Source: Terrisporobacter petrolearius (GTDB taxonomy: Bacteria; Bacillota; Clostridia; Peptostreptococcales; Peptostreptococcaceae). From it: DNA of 64,000 nt. Below are positions 34,366 through 43,071 of the stretch, one piece after another; position 1 is the first letter of the stretch; every line of letters begins with the position of its first letter. A program made the position numbers and the translations under genes. Where the stretch lies: the NCBI RefSeq assembly GCF_032598785.1, contig NZ_CP102984.1; one strand, given 5' to 3'. The notes beneath the pieces are model-generated. The model did not search any database, was not told where the DNA came from, and saw only the letters and a list, made by a program, of their open reading frames with translations.

Positions 34366-36606
34366 ATGATTTCAGATATAATAGAAAAATTAAATCCAGC
34401 TCAGAGAGAAGCGGTAGAAAATACAGAGGGACCTGTTTTAATACTTGCTGGAGCTGGATCGGGAAAGACGAGAGTTTTAACTACTAGAATCGGTTATCTT
34501 ATGGAAGATAAAGATGTTAAAGCTGAAAATATTTTAGCTATAACATTTACAAACAAAGCTGCAAATGAGATGCGAGAAAGAGTAGAAGAAACTTTAGAAG
34601 GAACAGACACTAAGGAAATGTGGATTACAACATTCCATTCTTGTTGTGTTCGTATTCTTAGAAAAAGTATAAATAAAATAGGCTATAATAGAAGTTTCGT
34701 AATTTATGATAGTCCAGACCAAGTTACTTTAATTAAGGACTGTATGAGAGAATTAGATATTAGTGATAAAGCATTTGATCCTAAATATGTATTAAGTTGC
34801 ATATCTAATGCAAAGGATAAATTGTATTCTCCTAAAAGATTCTTAAAATTAAATGAAGGTGACATATCTAAAACAAAGGTAGGAGAAATTTATGCACTGT
34901 ATCAAGATCGTTTAAAAAGAAATAGTGCCTTAGATTTTGATGACTTAATAATGAAAACAGTCGAACTGTTTAAAGAATGTCCAGATGTGTTAGATTTTTA
35001 TAGGAATAAATTTAGATACATAATGGTAGATGAGTACCAAGACACAAGTAAAGCACAATATGAATTAATAAAATTATTAGCAAAACAACACCAAAATATT
35101 TGTGTTGTTGGAGATGATGATCAAAGTATTTATGGTTGGAGAGGAGCTGACATAAGAAATATCCTAGAATTTGAAAGGGATTATGACAATGTTAAAATAG
35201 TAAAGCTTGAGCAAAACTATAGATCAACACAAGTAATACTAGATGCAGCTAACCATGTTATTGCAAATAATACAGAAAGAAAAAGAAAAAGACTTTGGAG
35301 TGATAAAAAAGAAGGACAGCTAATAAAAATCCAATTGTCAGAAAATGAAATTGATGAAGGTGATTTTATAGTAAATACTATATCATATATGAAAAGATAT
35401 GAAGATAGGTATTATAAAGACTTTGCAGTTTTATATAGAGCCAATGCACAAGCTCGTTCTGTGGAAGATGCATTAAATAGGTCAGGAATACCATATAATA
35501 TTTATGGTGGTATTAAATTTTATGAAAGAAAAGAAATAAAAGATATTATAGCTTATCTTAGAGTAATACAAAACCCTCAAGATGATATATCTTTAAAAAG
35601 AATAATAAACGTTCCTAGAAGGGGAATAGGCCTTAGAACTATAGAAAAAATAGAAGATAGAGCCAGCTTAAAAGAAGAGAGTATTTATTCTGTATTAATT
35701 GATATAGAAGATAATTCTGATATATCAAGAAAAGCTAGGGCTAGTATAAGTGAATTTGTAGATTTAATGTCTACATTAAGAAGTTTTACAGATGTATATA
35801 GTGTCAGTCAAGTTATTGAAAAAGTATTGGATGTAACAGGATACAAAGATGAATTACTAAAAGAAAAAAATAACGAAGGAGAAGATCGATTAGAAAACTT
35901 AGAAGAACTTATATCAGTAGCTTTAGAATTTGAAAGTTCAAGCGATGATAAGAGTTTAGAAGGATTTTTAACAGGAATAGCTCTTAGTGCTGAACCAGAT
36001 AGCGAGGAAGAATCTGAAGATAGAGTCTCTTTAATGACAATACATTCATCAAAAGGTCTTGAGTTCCCAGTAGTATTTTTAGCGGGAATGGAGGAAAAAA
36101 TATTCCCAATTGCTAGAGCGATACAATCAATGAGAGATAGTGATATAGAAGAAGAAAGAAGGCTTTGCTATGTTGGAATAACTAGGGCAAAGGAAGAATT
36201 ATTTTTAACTTTAACAAGAAAGAGAACTTTATATGGAAGAACTAATCCTTCAATTGCATCTAGATTTATAGAGGAATTACCAGGTGATTGTATAGAAAGA
36301 TTAAATAAAGACCAAAAAGAATTATCTTTCTCTAAGGCAAATTATAATATTCTTGATAAATATACTCAAAAATATAAAATGAATAATATGAATAAGGTTG
36401 AAGTTGCTAAAAAAGCAAATGCTACTATAAAAAATACATCAAATGAAAGTAATATAGATGACTTAAAACTTGGAGCTAAAGTGCATCATCCAAAGTTTGG
36501 CTTGGGAACAGTAGTAGCTTTAAAAGGCCCAGATGTGACTATAGCTTTTGATAACCAAGGTATAAAAACTATAAATAAAGAATACACGACTTTAGATTTA
36601 GTTTAA
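34366..36606 (+). CDS. pcrA: ATP-dependent DNA helicase PcrA/UvrD
   Basis: A superfamily 1A 3'-5' helicase acting in repair and in clearing replication and transcription conflicts, 746 residues. It has the Q-motif LNPAQREAV, Walker A AGAGSGKT (28-35), the DEYQDT motif II near residue 222, GDDDQSIYGWRGA motif III, and motifs V/VI (MTIHSSKGLEFPVVF, VGITRAKEEL). A C-terminal Tudor-like domain (GAKVHHPKFGLGTVV) that binds RNA polymerase is present. AGGAGG precedes the start. apeB follows 11 bases after the stop. Confidence 0.97.
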   Translation: MISDIIEKLNPAQREAVENTEGPVLILAGAGSGKTRVLTTRIGYLMEDKDVKAENILAITFTNKAANEMRERVEETLEGTDTKEMWITTFHSCCVRILRKSINKIGYNRSFVIYDSPDQVTLIKDCMRELDISDKAFDPKYVLSCISNAKDKLYSPKRFLKLNEGDISKTKVGEIYALYQDRLKRNSALDFDDLIMKTVELFKECPDVLDFYRNKFRYIMVDEYQDTSKAQYELIKLLAKQHQNICVVGDDDQSIYGWRGADIRNILEFERDYDNVKIVKLEQNYRSTQVILDAANHVIANNTERKRKRLWSDKKEGQLIKIQLSENEIDEGDFIVNTISYMKRYEDRYYKDFAVLYRANAQARSVEDALNRSGIPYNIYGGIKFYERKEIKDIIAYLRVIQNPQDDISLKRIINVPRRGIGLRTIEKIEDRASLKEESIYSVLIDIEDNSDISRKARASISEFVDLMSTLRSFTDVYSVSQVIEKVLDVTGYKDELLKEKNNEGEDRLENLEELISVALEFESSSDDKSLEGFLTGIALSAEPDSEEESEDRVSLMTIHSSKGLEFPVVFLAGMEEKIFPIARAIQSMRDSDIEEERRLCYVGITRAKEELFLTLTRKRTLYGRTNPSIASRFIEELPGDCIERLNKDQKELSFSKANYNILDKYTQKYKMNNMNKVEVAKKANATIKNTSNESNIDDLKLGAKVHHPKFGLGTVVALKGPDVTIAFDNQGIKTINKEYTTLDLV

Positions 36607-36617
36607 TAGGAGGAGCT

Positions 36618-37910
36618 ATGAAAAAACAATTTGCTGAGAATTTAATAGATTATATTTATGATAGTCCAACTGCATTTAATGCAGTTGAGACTAGCAAAGA
36701 TTTATTATTAAAAAATGGATTTAATGAATTGAAAATGAATGAGAAATGGAAACTTAAAGTTGGTGGAAAGTATTTTATAACAAAAAATTCATCCTCATTA
36801 ACAGCCCTTGTAATAAACTCTGACAACATGCAAGATGGATTTAGAATAATAGGATCTCACAGTGACTCACCAACTTTTAGAATTAAACCTAAAGCAGAGA
36901 TGACAGTGGAGAATGCATATTTGAAATTAAATACTGAAGGTTATGGCGGGGCTATACTAAGTACTTGGTTTGATAGACCATTGTCTATTGCAGGCAGAGT
37001 AGTATTAAAATCAGAAAATGTATTATACCCAAGAGAAGAGATAATAAATATAAATCGACCAGTTTGTATAATACCAAATATAGCTATTCATATGAACGGA
37101 AGTATAAATGATGGATATAAGTTTAATAAGCAAAAAGATACATTACCTTTAGTTGGATTAATCAATGATACACTAGAAAAAGATGATTTTCTATTAAATG
37201 AAATAAGTAGAGAATTAAATGTGGATAAAAAGGAAATTCTTGATTTTGATTTGTATTTATATGAATATGAAAAAGGAAGTATAATTGGACCAAGTGAAGA
37301 ATTTATATCATCTTCTAGGCTTGATAATTTGTCTATGGCTCATGCAAGTTTACATGGATTAATAGATTCAAAAGGAAAAAATGGTATAAATATAGCTTCC
37401 ATATTTGACAATGAAGAGGTAGGCAGTTCTACGAAGCAAGGAGCTGACTCTAATATGTTACTAAACCTACTGGAACGAATTTGCATAAGTTTAGGCAAAG
37501 ATAGAGAAGAATTCTTTTCAGCTATTTATTCATCTTTTATGATATCTGCAGATTTAGCTCATGCTCTTCACCCAAATCTTGTTGAAAAGCATGATCCAAC
37601 AAACAAGCCTATTATGGGTGGTGGGCCTGTAATAAAAATTAGTGCAAATCAAGCCTACACAAGTGATGCTTTCTCATCAGGAGTATATAAAAATATATGC
37701 GAAAAATGTGGAGTTAAATATCAACAATTTGTGAACCGATCTGATGAAAGAGGTGGATCAACAATTGGGCCAATTTCATCGACACATTTAGATATTAATT
37801 CTGTGGATATTGGTAGTCCAATATTATCTATGCATTCAGTAAGAGAACTTGGAAGTGTAGAAGACCATTTTAATATATATAAGACCTTTGTCGAATTTTA
37901 TCAGATATAA
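36618..37910 (+). CDS. apeB: M18 family aminopeptidase
   Basis: A 430-residue cytoplasmic zinc aminopeptidase of the M18 (aspartyl aminopeptidase-like) family. Metal-binding residues lie in GSHSDSPTFRIKPK, FDNEEVGSSTKQGA and HALHPNL segments. It releases N-terminal residues from peptides. It is probably cotranscribed with pcrA (11-base gap). A cluster of DnaA boxes follows in the downstream intergenic region. Confidence 0.93.
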   Translation: MKKQFAENLIDYIYDSPTAFNAVETSKDLLLKNGFNELKMNEKWKLKVGGKYFITKNSSSLTALVINSDNMQDGFRIIGSHSDSPTFRIKPKAEMTVENAYLKLNTEGYGGAILSTWFDRPLSIAGRVVLKSENVLYPREEIININRPVCIIPNIAIHMNGSINDGYKFNKQKDTLPLVGLINDTLEKDDFLLNEISRELNVDKKEILDFDLYLYEYEKGSIIGPSEEFISSSRLDNLSMAHASLHGLIDSKGKNGINIASIFDNEEVGSSTKQGADSNMLLNLLERICISLGKDREEFFSAIYSSFMISADLAHALHPNLVEKHDPTNKPIMGGGPVIKISANQAYTSDAFSSGVYKNICEKCGVKYQQFVNRSDERGGSTIGPISSTHLDINSVDIGSPILSMHSVRELGSVEDHFNIYKTFVEFYQI

Positions 37911-37950
37911 AAGAATAATGGTGAAAAATTCTGTAAATTTCAGATAAAAA

Positions 37951-38131
37951 TGTGGATAAAGACTGAATAAAATGTTAATAAGTTGTAGATAAGTGGATAA
38001 CTGTGTGGATAAAATGGCAATAAAACGTAATGTTTTAATTTTATATATAAATAAAAACTTTGCAATATAGTAGGAAACTTTGAAATTTAATAGGTGTGGA
38101 TATTGTGGATAAAAATGCAGAGATATCCACA
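37951..38131. other. Cluster of DnaA boxes outside oriC
   Basis: Three perfect copies of the DnaA box (TGTGGATAA, complement of TTATCCACA) at 37951-37959, 38004-38012 and 38104-38112, plus single-mismatch copies at 37984-37992 (TGTAGATAA), 37992-38000 (AGTGGATAA), 38095-38103 (TGTGGATAT) and 38123-38131 (ATATCCACA, opposite orientation). The 340-base gap between apeB and the cyclophilin gene holds no ORF on the plus strand. dnaA and dnaN are not nearby, so this is not the usual origin; it may titrate or recharge DnaA. Confidence 0.82.
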
Positions 38132-38250
38132 GAAACATTAATTAAACTGTTTTAAATATGATAAAATAATAATAGAGTAGTTATTCTTTTATAACTTAGT
38201 ATATAATAATATATGAAAATACATAACAACCAAAGAAAGAAGGTATAAAT

Positions 38251-38775
38251 ATGGAAAATAAAAATCCTATAGTAACTATAGAAATGGAAAGTGGAAAAAC
38301 TATAAAAGTTGAGTTATATCCTAATATAGCTCCCAACACAGTAAATAACTTTATAAGCTTAATAGATAATCATTATTATGATGGAATTATATTCCACAGG
38401 GTAATAAGAGGATTCATGATTCAAGGTGGATGCCCACAAGGAACTGGAATGGGTGGACCAGGATACTCAATAAAAGGTGAATTTAACAGCAACGGATTTG
38501 CTAACAATTTAAGACATGATAGAGGAGTAATTTCTATGGCAAGAACTATGATGCCTAATAGTGCAGGTTCTCAATTCTTCATCATGCACAAAAACTCTCC
38601 ACACTTAGATGGACAATATGCTGGATTTGGTAGAGTAATAGAAGGAATGGATGTAGTAGATGAAATAGCAGATACTCCAGTTGATAGAGGAGATAAACCT
38701 AAAGCCGATCAAATGATAAAAACTATGACAGTTGAAAAGTTCGGAGTTGATTATCCAGAAGTAGAAAAAATGTAA
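38251..38775 (+). CDS. Peptidyl-prolyl cis-trans isomerase, cyclophilin type
   Basis: A 174-residue cytoplasmic cyclophilin (PpiB type) that speeds proline isomerisation. It shows the catalytic and binding segments FHRVIRGFMIQGG, RDHG-like RHDRGVISMAR, AGSQFFIMH and GQYAGFGRVIEGMDVVDEI. No signal peptide. It stands alone, with DnaA boxes upstream and a bidirectional terminator downstream. Confidence 0.95.
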   Translation: MENKNPIVTIEMESGKTIKVELYPNIAPNTVNNFISLIDNHYYDGIIFHRVIRGFMIQGGCPQGTGMGGPGYSIKGEFNSNGFANNLRHDRGVISMARTMMPNSAGSQFFIMHKNSPHLDGQYAGFGRVIEGMDVVDEIADTPVDRGDKPKADQMIKTMTVEKFGVDYPEVEKM

Positions 38776-38920
38776 TAAATGTAAAAAATAGAAATAAATA
38801 CTATTTACAACTTGTGTTACATGATTTACAATATTTAAAGTAAATCCTAAAAACAAAACACAAACACCAGAAGAAATAAACCGTTGTAATAATATTATTA
38901 CGAGATAATGATTTAAAAAT

Positions 38921-38957
38921 AAAAAATGACACAGATTAATCTGTGTCATTTTTTGCT
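38921..38957. terminator. Bidirectional terminator between cyclophilin gene and ppaC
   Basis: A long stem AAAATGACACAGATT with its complement, flanked by A- and T-runs, between two convergent genes. Confidence 0.9.
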
Positions 38958-38987
38958 TTTAATAAATTGTATTTTTATATACTTGGA

Positions 38988-39899
38988 TTACATATTATTA
39001 ACTGCATCAGTTAACTTAGGTACTAATTGTTTCTTTCTTGAAACAACACCTTCAGCAAATACACCTTGAGTAGCATTTACATTGAAAGCTTCAGATATTA
39101 TTTTATCTTCACCTTTGTATATTAAGTAAGAACCTTCGTTTATTATATCAGTTATAGCAAGCACTAACAGATCAAACTTAGTTGCATTTATATAAGTTAA
39201 AAATTCTTCTTTTTTAGATAAAACTGCATCTATATCTAAAGTCATAACTTGTCCTATACCAACCTTTTTACCGCTCATATCGAATTCTTTAAAGTCCATA
39301 TTTACTATTTCTTCTATGGAGAATCCTTCTAATGAAGTACCTGCTTTAAACATTTCCATTCCATATTTTTCGTAGTCAACCTTAGCTATTTCAGCTAATG
39401 CTAAAGCAGCTTCCTTGTCTTTTTCAGTAGTAGTTGGAGATTTGAATATTAAAGTATCTGATAATATTGCAGATAATAATAATCCAGCTATTTCATAAGG
39501 TATTTTCACATTATTTTCTTTATATAAACTGTATATTATTGTACAAGTACATCCAACAGGCATCATTCTTACGGATATTGGAAGATCAGTAGAAAGGCAT
39601 CCTATTTTGTGGTGATCTATTACTTCTACTAAATTAGCTTCTGTTATTTCATCAGCAGTCTGAGCAACTTCGTTGTGATCTACTAAAGCAACGTCTTGTC
39701 CTTTTATTGCTCCAACTGGTAATACCTCCGGTGCATCTACTTTAAAATAGTCTAAAACAAACTTAGCTTCTTTTCTAGGCTCCTCTAAAGCATAAGCTTT
39801 AGCCTCAGTACCTAATTGTTTTTTTAAATATGCTAATGATATTGCTGAGCATATTGAATCAGTGTCAGGACTTTTATGTCCAAAAACAAATAAACTCAT
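38988..39899 (-). CDS. ppaC: Manganese-dependent inorganic pyrophosphatase (family II)
   Basis: Hydrolyses pyrophosphate released by biosynthesis. The 303-residue protein has FGHKSPDTDSICSA, the DHN and DHH motifs (LVDHNE, VIDHHKIG) of the DHH family and the C-terminal DHHA2 domain with SRKKQLVP. It is the short form without regulatory CBS domains. The start is at 39899, eight bases after AGAGGAG; the ATG at 39917 overlaps that site. Confidence 0.95.
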   Translation of the reverse strand: MSLFVFGHKSPDTDSICSAISLAYLKKQLGTEAKAYALEEPRKEAKFVLDYFKVDAPEVLPVGAIKGQDVALVDHNEVAQTADEITEANLVEVIDHHKIGCLSTDLPISVRMMPVGCTCTIIYSLYKENNVKIPYEIAGLLLSAILSDTLIFKSPTTTEKDKEAALALAEIAKVDYEKYGMEMFKAGTSLEGFSIEEIVNMDFKEFDMSGKKVGIGQVMTLDIDAVLSKKEEFLTYINATKFDLLVLAITDIINEGSYLIYKGEDKIISEAFNVNATQGVFAEGVVSRKKQLVPKLTDAVNNM

Positions 39900-40186
39900 A
39901 TATAAAACTCCTCTCATAAATTACGAATAGTAATTAATTTATTGTATTTTTATTAACATCACATATGGAAATTAATATGTGATATTATTTTATATAACAA
40001 TAATTATATCAAAATCTTGTTAACACTGACAATAATCTTAATAGATGATAATTTTATTATTGTCGATTATTATAGATGTAATAACAAATAATTGATAAAT
40101 TATTAAATATTAACGTTAAAAATTTATCAATATATATAAAAAAATAATACATATAAACAAAAAATTTAAAATATTCAGAAAATTTC
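39900..40186. other. AT-rich intergenic region upstream of ppaC
   Basis: No ORF. A 9-bp inverted repeat (GACAATAAT at 40028 and ATTATTGTC at 40056) with a 19-base spacer is the only clear structure; it may be a regulatory site for the divergent ppaC. Confidence 0.4.
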
Positions 40187-40215
40187 TTGACATGAGAAAA
40201 TTTTGGTATTACAAT
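40187..40215 (+). promoter_or_regulatory. Strong sigma-A promoter facing a terminator
   Basis: TTGACA, 17 bases, TACAAT on the plus strand. No plus-strand gene follows for over 1 kb; a GC-rich terminator lies about 30 bases after the expected start, so the product would be an RNA of about 55 nt. Confidence 0.55.
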
Positions 40216-40245
40216 TGAATTATAAATAAAGAAATAAATAAAAAT

Positions 40246-40275
40246 AGGGGCCTGTTAAGGCCCCCTTAATTTTTT
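40246..40275. terminator. GC-rich bidirectional terminator
   Basis: GGGGCC pairs with GGCCCC around a TGTTAA loop, followed by a T6 run on the plus strand and T-rich bases on the minus strand, where it ends the 40280-40609 gene. Confidence 0.82.
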
Positions 40276-40279
40276 CCCC

Positions 40280-40609
40280 TTAATTTTTACTTATAATAAC
40301 TTTCTCTTGAAGGTTTTTAATTTTAAAAATGCTATTAGAAAAATCTACTTCAAAGTTTGCAAAAGCAGAAAATAAATCTATATCTCTCATAAGATGCACT
40401 GTCATTAAGTGGTCTTCTTTATTGATTCTTAGAAGAATAGATCTAACATATGGGAATTGAATTCTAGAGTTAAACATTTCTGATTCACCAACATTTATAT
40501 CTACACATCTATAATTTATATCTATATACAAATCTACATCATTATCTTCTTCTCTTATTATTCTGTAATCGAAATCACTATCTAATTTTAATTTTCCTAT
40601 TTTAATCAT
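40280..40609 (-). CDS. Protein of unknown function, 109 residues
   Basis: I start it at MIKIGKLK (40609), five bases after AGAGGTGA. The protein is acidic, probably beta-rich and soluble, with no motif that I recognise. It has its own terminator. Probably a real, lineage-specific gene. Confidence 0.72.
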   Translation of the reverse strand: MIKIGKLKLDSDFDYRIIREEDNDVDLYIDINYRCVDINVGESEMFNSRIQFPYVRSILLRINKEDHLMTVHLMRDIDLFSAFANFEVDFSNSIFKIKNLQEKVIISKN

Positions 40610-40740
40610 TGTTTCACCTCTCAAATAAGTATTTATATTCATATGCTTAGTATACAATATAAATTATATTATCATAAGTTATCAACAAAAATTTAATTTA
40701 TATACTTAATGATTGCTAAAATAATAACATAAACCGGTTT

Positions 40741-40850
40741 TAATAAAAAAATAGAGAAGAATAAATTTATTCTTCTCTATTTAGCAAAAAACGTAGCTTC
40801 CACTGGGGAAATGAAAGCTTATATTGGGGGAGATTGAGTTAAATATTTAA
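40741..40850 (-). ncRNA. Candidate small RNA with C-rich loop
   Basis: On the minus strand the region gives a C-rich run (UCUCCCCCAA, complement of 40823-40832), then a 7-bp hairpin (complement of 40795-40801 with 40813-40819) whose 11-base loop carries UUUCCCC, then a perfect 17-bp inverted repeat (40749-40782) followed by a T6 run, which is a terminator only in this direction. C-rich loops of this type are used by several Firmicute small RNAs to pair with Shine-Dalgarno sequences. The promoter is not clear. Confidence 0.5.
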
Positions 40851-40975
40851 ATTACATTAATATTATTGTCTTTGAAATGAAAATTTATACATGAAAAATA
40901 AAAAAATCCATTTAATTATATGGATAATCTGTTATTCATATTGATATTCCACATAATTTTGTTTTTCCAATTAAA

Positions 40976-41017
40976 AATCAAAATTCCGAAAGTATGATAA
41001 CTTTCGGAATTTTGATT
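40976..41017. terminator. Terminator of the 41016-41267 gene
   Basis: An 18-bp near-perfect stem (AATCAAAATTCCGAAAGT and its complement). A second, weaker minus-strand terminator (ATCCAT/ATGGAT with T7) lies at about 40900-40925. Confidence 0.87.
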
Positions 41018-41267
41018 ATCTTTTAGGATTTATGAAAGAAGCTCCTAAATATTTTTTTATATCTTCATCTGAAGAAAAATCATCAATAAGTATTTCACGT
41101 CCAGAATCTTCAAATATAACTAAAACTTCAGTGTTTCCTTTTAAGAAAGCTTTTTTAACAGTTTCTTCTTTTACTTCTCTGGTTTTAGTTATTCCTTTTT
41201 TAGCCTTATCAAAATCCTTAGTGAAATAACTTTCCATCATATTAATAATTTTTGTATATCTGTTCAT
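41016..41267 (-). CDS. Protein of unknown function, 83 residues
   Basis: A small, charged, soluble protein with an AGGAGGT ribosome binding site at ideal distance. The N-terminal half is basic and helical, the C-terminal half resembles a small beta-sheet domain (TEVLVIFEDSGREILIDDF). No family recognised. It diverges from the YkgJ-like gene. Confidence 0.72.
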   Translation of the reverse strand: MNRYTKIINMMESYFTKDFDKAKKGITKTREVKEETVKKAFLKGNTEVLVIFEDSGREILIDDFSSDEDIKKYLGASFINPKR

Positions 41268-41357
41268 TTAGTAAGATACCTCCTACAATTTATAGTAATA
41301 AATGTGATATAATAAGTTTTTGTATTAACCTAATAATTATAACAAGGAGAATGTACA

Positions 41358-42089
41358 ATGGCTAGTATAAATAATAAAGATACTTTAAAAAGCATAGATT
41401 ATGCTAAAAAAAATCAACTATTTGAAAAGCTTAATAATATATATGATACTTTACCAAAGGGTGATTGTACAGGCTGTGGAAACTGCTGTATGGAATCTGT
41501 TGGAATTAATTTAATAGAATTTTTAAATATATTTAACTATTTACAAGATAAGAATGAACTAAGAAAAAAATCTCTTGATAAAATAATAGATTATTATTTT
41601 TTAGAGTTTATAGAAAAGAAAAGTTGTCCTTTCAAAGATGGAAATAATAGATGTGAAATTTATGAAGTAAGACCATTAAATTGTAGGCTATTTGGTCATT
41701 GGAAAAAAGAAGATTATAATAAAAATCTAAAAGATGTGACAGATAAAAATAAACAGTACAAAAATATTATGAAAGTTAAATATGGTATTAATATAAGTGA
41801 TGAAGTAGTAAATTACAAAATAAAATATTGTGAAGAATTTATGCCAGAAAATAGATATTTGTCTAAAAGTGAAAGATTAAATTTTGCTGATAATATAATG
41901 GTGTTAGACTCTAGGCTTTTTTCAAAGGGAGTGATTGATATAGAATTTAGAGATAGAGGGGTTGTAGAATACTTTATTGACTCACTATTAGACCAAAACA
42001 TGTCTTATAATATTAAAGTAAGGATTTCTAAGGAAAGAGATACATCAAAAAGAACAATAAGTAGACTGAAAAGAATACTAATCAAATAA
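41358..42089 (+). CDS. YkgJ-family cysteine cluster protein
   Basis: A 243-residue protein with the zinc- or iron-binding cysteine pattern of the YkgJ/UPF0153 family: GDCTGCGNCCMES near residue 38, then CPFKDGNNRCEIYEVRPLNCRLFGHW. The role of this family is not established. The start follows AAGGAG. It is followed 21 bases later by an MBL-fold hydrolase gene and is likely cotranscribed with it. Confidence 0.85.
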   Translation: MASINNKDTLKSIDYAKKNQLFEKLNNIYDTLPKGDCTGCGNCCMESVGINLIEFLNIFNYLQDKNELRKKSLDKIIDYYFLEFIEKKSCPFKDGNNRCEIYEVRPLNCRLFGHWKKEDYNKNLKDVTDKNKQYKNIMKVKYGINISDEVVNYKIKYCEEFMPENRYLSKSERLNFADNIMVLDSRLFSKGVIDIEFRDRGVVEYFIDSLLDQNMSYNIKVRISKERDTSKRTISRLKRILIK

Positions 42090-42110
42090 AAGAATTGGCA
42101 GGTGGGATAA

Positions 42111-43022
42111 GTGAAATTAACAAATATAAATGGAAACACTTATTACATTAAGGGGGGAACAAATACAGGTGTAATTAAATTAGATGATAATAAGGCCTTG
42201 ATAATAGACCCAGGTCTTGGAGGAATAAGGCCAAGTAAGATGATGGACCTGCTAAAGGCAAATAATATGAATATAAAATATATTATTAATACCCATGAGC
42301 ATGGGGATCATTATGGTGGATGTAGCAAACTGAAAGAATTTGACAATAATATCCAAATATTATCATCTTCAGAAGCTAAGATATTTATAGACAATCCTAG
42401 GAAATTTGCAGATTATACTGTGGGGGGAAAGGCTAATAAATTTTGGAAATTTAAAGTATCTGAAGAAAAAAACAATTCAACTAAAGTGGATGATACAATT
42501 GAAGAAGGTAATCTAGTATTAAATAATAAAAAAATTGAGATAATTAAACTAAAAGGACATAGTGAAGGAAGTATTGGAATTTTAACGCAAGATAAGGTTT
42601 TATTTGTAGGAGATTTGTTTGTAGGAATTCACATATTAAATAAATTCGAATTACTTCTATTATATGATGTAGAAGAATATTTAAATTCTATTGATAGAAT
42701 AGAAAACATGGATTTTGAATTTATGATTTTAGGTCATGGCAAAGAAATTTATTCAAAATCAGATAGCCAAAGTATTATAGATGCTCATAGAAATGCAATT
42801 AATAAATATGTGAGTCAGGTGAAAGACTTGTTAAAATTACCTATGACTATAGATGATATATTAAAAAATATAATAATTAATAATAATTTAAGTTGCAATT
42901 ATACGGAGTATCACTTTTTTAGAAGTAGTATAGTATCTATAATTAGTTATTTATGTGATTTAAATCAGATAAATTATAGTATAGAGCTGGGAGAAATGCT
43001 TTATTATTCTAAAAAAGCATAA
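42111..43022 (+). CDS. MBL-fold metallo-hydrolase
   Basis: A 303-residue metallo-beta-lactamase-fold enzyme. The metal motif NTHEHGDHYGG (HxHxDH), a later GHSEGSIG histidine, the VGDLF aspartate and GHGKE histidine complete the two-metal site. Substrate unknown; this subgroup often cleaves thioesters or acts as glyoxalase-like hydrolase. GTG 42111 follows GGTGGGA. Confidence 0.85.
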   Translation: MKLTNINGNTYYIKGGTNTGVIKLDDNKALIIDPGLGGIRPSKMMDLLKANNMNIKYIINTHEHGDHYGGCSKLKEFDNNIQILSSSEAKIFIDNPRKFADYTVGGKANKFWKFKVSEEKNNSTKVDDTIEEGNLVLNNKKIEIIKLKGHSEGSIGILTQDKVLFVGDLFVGIHILNKFELLLLYDVEEYLNSIDRIENMDFEFMILGHGKEIYSKSDSQSIIDAHRNAINKYVSQVKDLLKLPMTIDDILKNIIINNNLSCNYTEYHFFRSSIVSIISYLCDLNQINYSIELGEMLYYSKKA

Positions 43023-43071
43023 ATTATGTTAAAATATATATGATTTGAAACTAGTATAAAGGGTGAATAAT

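Noticed and set aside
37951..38131. Chromosomal origin (oriC)
   Set aside because: dnaA, dnaN, rpmH and gidA genes are absent and no clear AT-rich unwinding repeat array accompanies the boxes; a titration or regulatory cluster is more likely.
37836..38138. Minus-strand ORF of 100 codons over the DnaA-box region
   Set aside because: No ribosome binding site, very AT-rich composition, overlaps the end of apeB, and the repeated boxes explain the sequence better.
40801..40840. Eight-residue peptide ORF on the plus strand (ATG 40811 to TGA)
   Set aside because: Too short and without a proper ribosome binding site spacing; the minus-strand RNA structure explains the G-rich bases better.
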